Source: DATGZX01 sp035296965
GTDB taxonomy: Bacteria > Planctomycetota > Planctomycetia > Gemmatales > Gemmataceae
NCBI GenBank assembly: GCA_035296965.1
Contig: DATGZX010000137.1
Span: 1 to 64,000, forward strand
Reading direction: 5' to 3'
DNA: 64,000 nt
A model generated the notes under the pieces. The model was not told where the DNA came from. It ran no database searches and was given only the letters and a program-made list of their open reading frames with translations. The translations under genes and the position numbers were made by a program. Below, piece after piece: positions 36,601 through 43,489 of the stretch (position 1 is the first letter of the stretch; each line of letters begins with the position of its first letter).

Positions 36601-37462
36601 CGATCTCATTGGCCTCGATATCCCAGTCCCAGACGAGCATGTGCGCCGCGTCGAGCGCCAGGCGCAGCCGAGCCTCTGCTTCGCGCAACTTGTCTTCTGC
36701 CGCCATGCGTTCTGTAACGTCTTGCCAGTTAACGACAACGGCGCCGACTGCCGGATCGTGCAACAGATTATGCCCATGCCCTTCCACCCAGCGAACCGAG
36801 CCGTCCTTGCGGACCGTTCGGAAGGTGGTTTTCATCTTCTTGCCGGGCGTGGCGGCCAGCTCGGCAAATATGGACCGGACTCGGTCCCGGTCGTCGGGGT
36901 AAACAACATCGAACGGGCCTTTATCGCGCAGCTCGTCGAGGCTCCAGCCGTCATACCGCGTGTTGCGCGGGCTGATGTAGGTTTCGTTGCCGTGGGCATC
37001 GTAACAACTGACGCCGTCGAAGGCATTCTCAAGGAGCGCCCGGAATCTTTGTTCGTTACGCCGCAGGGTACTCTCCGCCTCCTTTTGGAGAGTGATCTCC
37101 TCGGCACTGACGAGCACGCTGCGCGACCATCGCGCAAAACGGGCCCGGTAGTGCCGCGTTCCGCCGGGCATGGGCAAGGAGTATTCGAGAGTCTGGGGGG
37201 TTTCTGTCCGAAGTGCCTGGGCAACTTTTTCGGCAATGAGTGTCGCCACCGGCTCAGGCAGAACTTCCCGAATCGTCCGTCCCAAAAATGCGCTCGGAGG
37301 GACGTACAAACTGGCGTCAGAAGGCGCGTGGTAGTCAAGGAACTTCCCATCCGCATCGACCACGAACAACAGATTGGGAAGGGCCTCGAGGATAGCGCGA
37401 TCCGTGGCTTCAAATAGTTTCCCTGACATACCCGGGCCTTCCGGGAGTTTTTCGTTGGACAT
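33602..37462 (-). CDS. Multi-PAS/GAF sensor histidine kinase (HisKA_2 type)
   Basis: This 1286-residue cytosolic-looking kinase has about seven PAS domains, one GAF domain and a C-terminal HisKA_2 plus HATPase core. PAS-like segments include VVDADGKFLDYHAPSDASLY, YISPRNTRYDGWSLDEL, IADTQGSVTFANPALARILG and CLDEEQRVILFNPAAEKLFG. The GAF stretch includes SVIAETLC-like core elements near TRSELCVPIKINSRVIGVF. The dimerisation/phosphoacceptor His is in EVHHRVKNNLQIINSLLNLQ (about residue 1093), followed by NELVSNALKHAFP and VADNGVGLP. No membrane helix is evident. ATG at 37462 with GGAG-like upstream. It is divergent from the hybrid kinase gene. Confidence 0.88.
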   Translation of the reverse strand: MSNEKLPEGPGMSGKLFEATDRAILEALPNLLFVVDADGKFLDYHAPSDASLYVPPSAFLGRTIREVLPEPVATLIAEKVAQALRTETPQTLEYSLPMPGGTRHYRARFARWSRSVLVSAEEITLQKEAESTLRRNEQRFRALLENAFDGVSCYDAHGNETYISPRNTRYDGWSLDELRDKGPFDVVYPDDRDRVRSIFAELAATPGKKMKTTFRTVRKDGSVRWVEGHGHNLLHDPAVGAVVVNWQDVTERMAAEDKLREAEARLRLALDAAHMLVWDWDIEANEIAFSEDYGKFFGLPPTGKTVKNDDSILEPVFPDDRGPLVDAFQRSLDTGQDFQLQFRGKSRDGATAWYLARGRMQKAVDGASRMIGVTLDITLQKKAEDTLLRSNEELERLVQARTRELLQSEDKYRTLVTEMNDGLYIADTQGSVTFANPALARILGFEHPDHVVGKKFFDFIAPAMVEEIARYFSQAVESGRTREATTAEIIRRDGTNAAVDVRSSALVEDGKVAGLKGVIRDITDRKRAERALRESEERFSKAFRDNQVAMGIRRLSDDRVIETNASFDRLLRRSREQIIGQKIGDLGLYLNPEQRAHVLEAADRRQSIQSIEIEFNNGAGATTYVLMAVDYITLGGEVCALASFIDITDRKQVEEQLRQKEYLLSQSQRIAQIGSWSDDLVAQRVTFTDEAYRLYGVSPDTFVPSAEAVVSLVHADDRDALQKQIGSVIAGKNAGPLEFRVPQTDGSIRILRGQGEMTRDDAGRPVRLIGTIQDITESRLAEETLRKRILELTALNRVGVICSEVSSEDEILRRATLVIAETLCSNTCGFLLLDATRGTLIPHRSAVIANSNFDMSPIPIDKGLVGLAARTGKPRCVGDVSHESEYLAADPSTRSELCVPIKINSRVIGVFNAESEALNTFSAADEQLVTTIVDIVGNTLERLRAEKELRESQQRLSGLVESAMDAIVCLDEEQRVILFNPAAEKLFGVPALKMVGMPLDRLLPDASRAAHADAIEEFGKTGKTNRKMGEFGTVTGVRPDGSVFPIEASISHIDADGKKIYTAILRDVTDRLRAQEILRQSLKDKDALLKEVHHRVKNNLQIINSLLNLQAATIKDPTILALFADSQNRVRSMALVHETLYRSDCLGAVNLAEYLGGISDQLFRAYNTDPVRIKMTVDIAEADIDLERAIPCGLIVNELVSNALKHAFPNGRTGNIRIAFARVSDKDYALTVADNGVGLPAGSESLPTTLGLQLVPDLTKQLGGLLACKSGGGTTFRITFPIKARK

Positions 37463-37892
37463 GGGCAAACGCTCCAAACAGGGCGCTAGGCAACAGGAAT
37501 CTGGCGAGATTCCTAACTAAATCGACTGCCGCGAGCCAAAGCGACTATGCAGCCCGCCTCCCTTGAGATTTTATTGATTCGGCACTGGCCGCTTGTAGGG
37601 GTTGCGCGGCCTGTGCCGACAAAAACGCGGGACAAAGACCTGCCCCAGGCCAAGGTAGATGAGAATGCTGAAAGTGCCCGGCCTATCCTTCGATAATGAC
37701 GGATCATCTTGCAAGGAGCCCCATGAGAATTGGACTCCCTGTTTTCGCAGTTGATGACAATCACGCGATCCGCAAATCGCTTAGCGGACGCATGATCGTG
37801 ACAGCTGGCCGGGACGTCGAAGGTCGAACGCGACGGCGGAGCCGCGGTCCGAATCATCTTTCCCATGGCAATTTGACAGAAAACGAAAAGTT
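37463..37892. other. Divergent promoter region between two kinase genes
   Basis: About 430 bases separate the divergent sensor-kinase genes. Short open frames exist on both strands but lack family character or credible starts, so I call no gene. Promoters for both kinases are expected here. Confidence 0.5.
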
Positions 37893-39866
37893 ATGAACGG
37901 GGCAAGCATTCTCATCGTCGAGGACGAGGCCATTGTGGCCCGCGACCTCCAAGGGCGGTTGACGAAGCTGGGTTACAGGCCCGTCGACATGACCGCTCGT
38001 GGCGACCAGGCCGTGGCCCTGGCTGAGCAGTTGCGCCCCGATGTGGTATTGATGGACATTCATCTGCAGGGGGCCATGGATGGAGTAGAAGCCGCCGCGG
38101 AGATTCGTTCTCGGTTCGGTCTACCGGTGATTTTCGCCACGGCGAATGCCGACTCCACTACGCTGAGCCGCGCGCTGCTCACCGATCCATTTGGCTACAT
38201 TGTCAAGCCGTTCGAAGAGCGCGCCTTGCACACTGCGATCGAAATGGCGCTCTACAAGTCGAGGAATGATCGCCTGCTGCGCGCCAGTGAAGCCAACAAG
38301 GCGGCAATCTTGAATGCCGCGCTCGATTGCATCATCACCACGGACGTGGACGGGCGGATCACCGAGTTCAATCCAGCGGCCGAGCAGACATTCGGCCATT
38401 CCCGGGAGAGCGTCCTCGGTCAAACCCTGCCCGAATTGCTTCTGCCTGTCGCAGCGCGGGAGGGCTACCTATGCAAAGTCGCCCAATGTTTGGCCTCCAG
38501 CAGCATGCACGGCCGGGGCCAGCGCTTCGAACTGACAGCGCTGCGCTCGGATGGCATGGAGTTTCCGGTGGAGCTGTCTCTTTCAGCGAATGTCACCGCA
38601 CGCGGGGATCGGCCCGTGGCAATCGGTTTCTGGCGGGACCTATCGCAACGCAAGCGGCTGGAGCAGCAAGTGCGCCAATTGCAGAAGATGGAAGCCATCG
38701 GCAATCTGGCCGGCGGTATTGCTCACGACTTCAACAACCTTTTGACGATCATCAACGGCCAGGCGGAAGCTCTTTTTGGGAGTCTGCGTGCCGATATCAG
38801 GGCTTGCCAACGCGTGCAGGAAATCGCCAGGGCTGGCGACACGGCAGCAAGACTCACACGTCAGCTTTTGGCGTTCAGTCGCCAACAGCTCCTGCGGCCG
38901 CGCGTTTTGAATCTCAACGATCTAGTCTGTGATTTCCATCGTATGCTGGGCCGCTTGATCGGCGAAGATATCACGTTTACCACGAATTTGAGCCCCGAGC
39001 TTGGGGAAGTCAGAGCGGACCCCAGCCAGATCGAGCAAGTGTTGATGAACTTGGTGGCCAATGCACGCGACGCCATGCCCACGGGTGGCCAACTTGTCAT
39101 TGAAACGTCCAACGTGGAGTTGGACGAGGGGTATGCCCTGACCCACCCGGACGCGAAACCTGGACTCTACGCGCTTCTGGCGGTTAGCGACACCGGCTGC
39201 GGCATGGACAAGCAGACCATGGCAAGGATCTTCGAGCCGTTCTTCACCACCAAGGAAATCGGCAAGGGAACGGGCCTCGGCCTCGCCACCGTCTACGGCA
39301 TTGTCAGGCAGTCGGACGGCTACATGTACGTCTACAGCGAGGCCGGCTTCGGCACGACCTTCAAGGTCTACCTGCCAGTCACCCGTGAAAAAGCATTGGT
39401 AGTTAGGTCCAAGCCGTCAGCGACCCCTCCGGCCGGCAATGAGACCGTGCTTCTGGTTGAGGACGATGATGGTCTCCGAGCATTCATTCGCTCCACTCTT
39501 GAAGAGTACGGTTACACGGTCTTGGAAGCGTCCCATGGTAAAGAGGCTCTGGCGTTGGCCCGGGCATTCGCTCGGCCGATCGATCTTCTCCTGAGTGACG
39601 TGGTCATGCCCGAGATGGGGGGACGGGCGCTAGCCGAACAACTTGCCGCCCTGCGGCCCGAGGCCAGGCTGATCTTCATGTCCGGCTACACCAATGACAT
39701 CATTATGCGCCACGGCATCATGGAAGCCGAAGTCGAGTTTATTCAGAAACCGTATACCATCGTGGCATTACTTACCAAGATCCGCGATGTGCTCGACCAA
39801 GGCAGGACGCTGCGGCACGCAGCCGGTCCGCTATCTTGCTCATCAGGATCCTACTCAGCCAGGTGA
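37893..39866 (+). CDS. Hybrid REC-PAS-histidine kinase-REC protein
   Basis: This 657-residue protein has an N-terminal receiver (phosphoacceptor Asp55 in VVLMDIHLQG) and a PAS domain (about 136-250). The HisKA core has GGIAHDFNNLL (His278), and the HATPase has NLVANARDAMPTGG, DTGCGMDK and KGTGLGLATVYG. A second receiver (Asp569 in DLLLSDVVMPEMGG) ends the protein. All catalytic residues are present. Receiver-first hybrids often take phosphate from another kinase; the divergent HisKA_2 kinase lacks a receiver, so it is a plausible upstream partner. Output is unclear. Confidence 0.9.
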   Translation: MNGASILIVEDEAIVARDLQGRLTKLGYRPVDMTARGDQAVALAEQLRPDVVLMDIHLQGAMDGVEAAAEIRSRFGLPVIFATANADSTTLSRALLTDPFGYIVKPFEERALHTAIEMALYKSRNDRLLRASEANKAAILNAALDCIITTDVDGRITEFNPAAEQTFGHSRESVLGQTLPELLLPVAAREGYLCKVAQCLASSSMHGRGQRFELTALRSDGMEFPVELSLSANVTARGDRPVAIGFWRDLSQRKRLEQQVRQLQKMEAIGNLAGGIAHDFNNLLTIINGQAEALFGSLRADIRACQRVQEIARAGDTAARLTRQLLAFSRQQLLRPRVLNLNDLVCDFHRMLGRLIGEDITFTTNLSPELGEVRADPSQIEQVLMNLVANARDAMPTGGQLVIETSNVELDEGYALTHPDAKPGLYALLAVSDTGCGMDKQTMARIFEPFFTTKEIGKGTGLGLATVYGIVRQSDGYMYVYSEAGFGTTFKVYLPVTREKALVVRSKPSATPPAGNETVLLVEDDDGLRAFIRSTLEEYGYTVLEASHGKEALALARAFARPIDLLLSDVVMPEMGGRALAEQLAALRPEARLIFMSGYTNDIIMRHGIMEAEVEFIQKPYTIVALLTKIRDVLDQGRTLRHAAGPLSCSSGSYSAR

Positions 39867-40184
39867 ACGCCTAGGACCGTCCCTGGAATTCTCCGCGCGC
39901 CTTCAACGCCACCGGCAGTGTTGAGCCCCCGACAACGGGTAATTTCTGGTCGACCTCAGTGTCGGGCCTTGCCCCCCACCCGATTATTGGCATCGTTCTG
40001 GTCGTCGCCTACTCGGCGTTGATGTAATCGTACCTCCGCCAGAGATTCCGCCCGGCCAATCCCGTGCGGAGGCCGACCGCTTGCAGCTTGAAACGCCCAG
40101 ACAAACGTCCTCGCCGACGTGAGACTTGTCCGGCACGCACGCATAGAATTGGTCTGGAAGCATCCATGCGAGGAGAACGCTGCT

Positions 40185-40973
40185 GTGACCCGTTTGCAAC
40201 GTCTACGCGAGCGACTTGTTCCCTTCAAAGCCGCCCTCCTGGACCATCGAGTCTATCGTGAAATCGACGACCTGCAAGCGCTGCACGTGTTTATGGAACA
40301 GCACGTCTTCGCGGTCTGGGACTTCATGTCCTTACTCAAGGCGCTGCAACGGCGGCTCTGTTGCGTCGAGGTTCCCTGGTTGCCTACTTCCTCCCCACTG
40401 GGTAGTCGACTGGTGAATGAAATCGTTTTAGGCGAGGAGAGTGACGAGGACGGGCAGGACGGCTTTATCAGTCATTTCGATCTGTACCACCGGGCAATGA
40501 TCCAGGCCGGGGCCAGCACAACTGCTATCGACAGCTTTCTGAGCCACCTCCGCCGAGGCAAGCCCATTTCCGCAGCCCTGGAAGCTGCGGCAGCAGCCAA
40601 TTGCGTGCGTAGTTTCGTGGAACAGACCTTCCGTTTCATTGAGGAAGGCGATCTCTGCGCGATTGCGTCAGCGTTCACGTTCGGCCGGGAAGACCTGCTC
40701 CCCGCAGTTTTCCAGCGGATCGTGGACGAGCTGAACATGCAGAGCGGCGGCGGGTTGGAGGATTTCAAGTACTACCTGCACCGGCACATCGGCCTGGACG
40801 AGGAGCAGCATGGGCCAATGGCGAACAGGCTCCTGCTGGACCTCTGCGGCTCGGACGAAGCTCGCTGGCGCGTCGCAGAGCAGGCGGCCGTCGAGTCCCT
40901 GAAAGCGCGGCAAGAGTTGTGGGACGGCATTTCAACACTGATCGGGCAAGCGAAGGAATCCTGCACGTCCTGA
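40185..40973 (+). CDS. DUF3050 family protein (heme-oxygenase-like fold)
   Basis: This 262-residue protein contains LDHRVYREIDDLQALHVFME, FAVWDFMSLLKALQRRLCCV, HFDLYHRAMIQAG and HIGLDEEQHGPMANRLL, typical of the DUF3050 family. That family is thought to share the heme-oxygenase-like helical fold with carboxylate/histidine metal ligands. The conserved His/Glu set (HVFME, HFDLYH, HIGLDEEQH) is present. The GTG at 40185 has GAGGAG about 9 bases upstream, better than an in-frame GTG at 40119. No operon partner; function unknown. Confidence 0.75.
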   Translation: MTRLQRLRERLVPFKAALLDHRVYREIDDLQALHVFMEQHVFAVWDFMSLLKALQRRLCCVEVPWLPTSSPLGSRLVNEIVLGEESDEDGQDGFISHFDLYHRAMIQAGASTTAIDSFLSHLRRGKPISAALEAAAAANCVRSFVEQTFRFIEEGDLCAIASAFTFGREDLLPAVFQRIVDELNMQSGGGLEDFKYYLHRHIGLDEEQHGPMANRLLLDLCGSDEARWRVAEQAAVESLKARQELWDGISTLIGQAKESCTS

Positions 40974-41105
40974 CCGCTTCCACCCACGCCGGTAATCGAC
41001 GAACAGTGGCTCGATCGACTGGATCGCTCCTTTTTCCCAGTTGAACTCATGGAGGAGCTGGGACGATCTCCAGTCCTCATCAAAGTCTCGGAGGAACTCC
41101 GCCGC

Positions 41106-42056
41106 TCAATGGCAGTCAGCAACCAACGGCTCGGCCAGTTCCTGCACATAAAAAAGGCGGCCGGCGAGGGTCGGCATGAACGAACTAGGAATCCAGGGTG
41201 TCGGTTCGTGCTGCAAGGTCATGCGCAAAGAGAGACCCTGCCACTGCATGCCCCGGTTGAAAGTCCCGTCCGCGCCGCCAATGATCCGGTCGGCGGCCAG
41301 GAACAGGGCGGGCCCGATCGTGTTGGCGAATGCGGGCACCAACGTGGTGCGGCTTTTGAAGCTAGTCAGCGCGTTTTGCTCGATCGTCAGAGGATGCAGG
41401 CGCGCGCCCAAGCGGTGGGTCTGCTTCTTCCATTCGTCGGTGTTCTTGAATTCGGCGGCGAATTGGGGCTCCCAAAAAGCAATGTGGCAAACGCGGCCGA
41501 TACCGAAGACCGTTATGAGTTTGCCGCCTTGCTTCTTTAATTCCTCGATTTGTGCCGCATACGTCGGCAATTCACTTTTGAGAGCGAAGTGCCGCTGGCG
41601 AACCGGGACCGTCTGGCCGCCAAGCGGCCCATAAAGGGCGTGCTCCATCGCGAACTGGAACGCGCCGGGATTAGCGGACGGCTGCGTGGTGCCTTGCGCG
41701 TCTGACCACTCATCCATGTTGAAGCCGTGGACGTGACCGCAAGGTACTCCCCATTCCTTGAGAAAGTAGACGGTCCAGCGATACATGCCCATGGGACCAA
41801 CGGGCAGAATGAGGATGAGCGGACGTCCGGCCTGGTGGGCAAGCTGGATCTCGCGAGCGATCTCATGACCCATGAATGTGTCGAAGTCTTCATAAGAGCC
41901 GCACGAAATAGGCTCAAACTGAGCGTGCCACCAAGGGGCGCGTCGCGTGCATTCGGCCTGGCCGAGAGCTGCCAGCCGGTCAATCTTGACCAGGTCCCAA
42001 CCCTCTGGGAAAAAGCCCTGCATCATCGAGCCGGCTATGGTCGTGAGAAGATTCAT
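41106..42056 (-). CDS. Glucosamine-6-phosphate isomerase-like (NagB family) protein
   Basis: This 316-residue protein resembles the NagB/6-phosphogluconolactonase-like family, with RPLILILPVGPMGMYRWTVY, CGHVHGFNMDEWSD and IGRVCHIAFWEPQFAAEF. The order of the HGFNMDEW and GRVCHIAFW segments matches the sugar-phosphate isomerase fold. Substrate specificity is uncertain. It starts with ATG at 42056. A paired-hairpin repeat lies immediately beyond at 42115. Single-gene unit. Confidence 0.8.
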   Translation of the reverse strand: MNLLTTIAGSMMQGFFPEGWDLVKIDRLAALGQAECTRRAPWWHAQFEPISCGSYEDFDTFMGHEIAREIQLAHQAGRPLILILPVGPMGMYRWTVYFLKEWGVPCGHVHGFNMDEWSDAQGTTQPSANPGAFQFAMEHALYGPLGGQTVPVRQRHFALKSELPTYAAQIEELKKQGGKLITVFGIGRVCHIAFWEPQFAAEFKNTDEWKKQTHRLGARLHPLTIEQNALTSFKSRTTLVPAFANTIGPALFLAADRIIGGADGTFNRGMQWQGLSLRMTLQHEPTPWIPSSFMPTLAGRLFYVQELAEPLVADCH

Positions 42057-42114
42057 GGTCGCTGTCCTTTTTTGGTCGGTGGCCCCCGCGCTTATGCCTG
42101 CTGGGACTTCGGCT

Positions 42115-42172
42115 GTGGCGGCAAATTTTTAATTTGCCGAAAAAATCCGGCAAGTTAAAAACTTGCCGCCAC
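42115..42172. repeat. 58-bp paired-hairpin repeat, copy A
   Basis: GTGG and CCAC ends enclose two hairpins: CGGCAAATT-TTT-AATTTGCCG and CGGCAAGTT-AAA-AACTTGCCG, joined by an A-rich spacer. It is almost identical to the copy at 43387-43444, and the architecture matches 61156-61213. It lies between the NagB-like gene and the DUF6263-like gene. Confidence 0.92.
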
Positions 42173-42321
42173 GGAAACTATGACCCTGCTTTGAACCATG
42201 CCAATTTTTCCCTGTTCTCTGCGTCTGGCCCCTCAGGTAGGATAGATAGCCGGAAGTTCGTGCCAACTGTATAATGGCATTCCACTAGGTACTTATGTAA
42301 GTCTTCCCGGGAGGAATAATC

Positions 42322-43281
42322 GTGTCACAGCCGCGCTGGTTTGTTGTCCTGCTTGTTTTGGCCGGGCTTTCGGCCCCCAGCTTCGCTCAAGAAGCCGTCA
42401 CGCTCAAGTGGGAATTCCAAAAGGACAAGCCTTTTTACCAGGAAATGAAAACGACGACCAATCAGACCATGAAGGTTACTGGGATGGACATCACCCAGAA
42501 GCAAGAGCAGACCTTCATCTTTAGCTGGACGCCCAAGGAACAGGACAAGGACAAAAACTGGATCATCAACCAGAAGATCGAAGCCATCAAGATGGATATC
42601 GAGATGGGCGGGAACAAGATCAATTACGATTCGGCCGTCCCGGGCACTACCAACAACCCCCTGTCCGACTTCTTCAAGGCACTGGTCGGCTCTGAATTCA
42701 AGTTGACCATTTCGCCCGAGATGAAAGTCCTCAAGATCGAGGGCCGCGAGGAGTTCATGAACAAGCTTCTCAAGGCTAACCCGCAAATGGAGCCGTTGCT
42801 CAAACAGATCCTCAGCGAAGAAGCTCTCAAGCAGATGGCCGACCCCGCTTTCGCGGCAGTGCCGACCAAGCCGGTGAAGAAGGGCGATACCTGGGAGAGG
42901 ACCAGCAAGCTGAACATGGGCCCAATCGGCGCGTACGACACGACCTACAAGTACACTTACGACGGCAAGGATACCAAGGAGCCCAAGCTCGACAAAATCA
43001 AGGTAGTGACGAGCTTGACCTACCAGACTCCAGGCCCGAATGCCGGCGGCGCGCTGCCTTTCAAGATCAAGGACGCCAACCTGAAGAGCAAAAACGCGGA
43101 AGGAACCATCCTTTTTGATAACGTGAAGCACCGGCTGGAAAAGTCGGAGATGAAGCTCACACTCGAAGGGAAGCTGACCATCGACATCAGCGGCACGTCG
43201 ACGGACGTGGATCTCTCCCAGGAGCAGAAGACCACGGTGACGACGTCGGACACGAACCCGGCCAGCCCGCCAAAGAAATAA
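42322..43281 (+). CDS. DUF6263-like secreted protein
   Basis: This 319-residue exported protein has a signal peptide (WFVVLLVLAGLSAPSFA, cleavage before QEAVTLK). The mature part has lysine-rich beta-strand-like stretches (EMKTTTNQTMKVTGMDITQK, PVKKGDTWERTSKL, KLTIDISGTSTDVDLSQEQK) typical of the DUF6263 family. Function is unknown. The GTG start at 42322 has GGGAGG upstream. A strong terminator follows at 43300. Confidence 0.8.
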   Translation: MSQPRWFVVLLVLAGLSAPSFAQEAVTLKWEFQKDKPFYQEMKTTTNQTMKVTGMDITQKQEQTFIFSWTPKEQDKDKNWIINQKIEAIKMDIEMGGNKINYDSAVPGTTNNPLSDFFKALVGSEFKLTISPEMKVLKIEGREEFMNKLLKANPQMEPLLKQILSEEALKQMADPAFAAVPTKPVKKGDTWERTSKLNMGPIGAYDTTYKYTYDGKDTKEPKLDKIKVVTSLTYQTPGPNAGGALPFKIKDANLKSKNAEGTILFDNVKHRLEKSEMKLTLEGKLTIDISGTSTDVDLSQEQKTTVTTSDTNPASPPKK

Positions 43282-43299
43282 GTGTGAACCTGAATCCAG

Positions 43300-43344
43300 G
43301 GGCCGCGGCCGCCAAACGAGGTGACCGCGGCCCATTTCTTTTTG
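43300..43344 (+). terminator. Rho-independent terminator of the DUF6263-like gene
   Basis: A perfect 9-bp GC stem (GGGCCGCGG / CCGCGGCCC) followed by ATTTCTTTTTG lies 19 bases after the stop. Confidence 0.8.
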
Positions 43345-43386
43345 TGGCATGGTTCATGGAGGAGGCTATTGGGCTGGCGCGGTCCC

Positions 43387-43444
43387 GTGGCGGCAAATTT
43401 TTAATTTGCCGAAACAATCCGGCAAGTTACAAACTTGCCGCCAC
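43387..43444. repeat. 58-bp paired-hairpin repeat, copy B
   Basis: This element has the same layout and nearly the same sequence as 42115-42172, with CGGCAAATT-TTT-AATTTGCCG and CGGCAAGTT-ACA-AACTTGCCG stems. The loops differ at single positions while the stems are conserved. Copies A and B bracket the DUF6263-like gene. Confidence 0.92.
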
Positions 43445-43489
43445 AAAAACTGGTCCTCTGCCTTGAACCATGCCCTTTTTTGTACTATC

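Noticed and set aside
37513..37896. Small open frames on both strands between the two kinase genes
   Set aside because: No family character or credible start sites; they sit where divergent promoters are expected.
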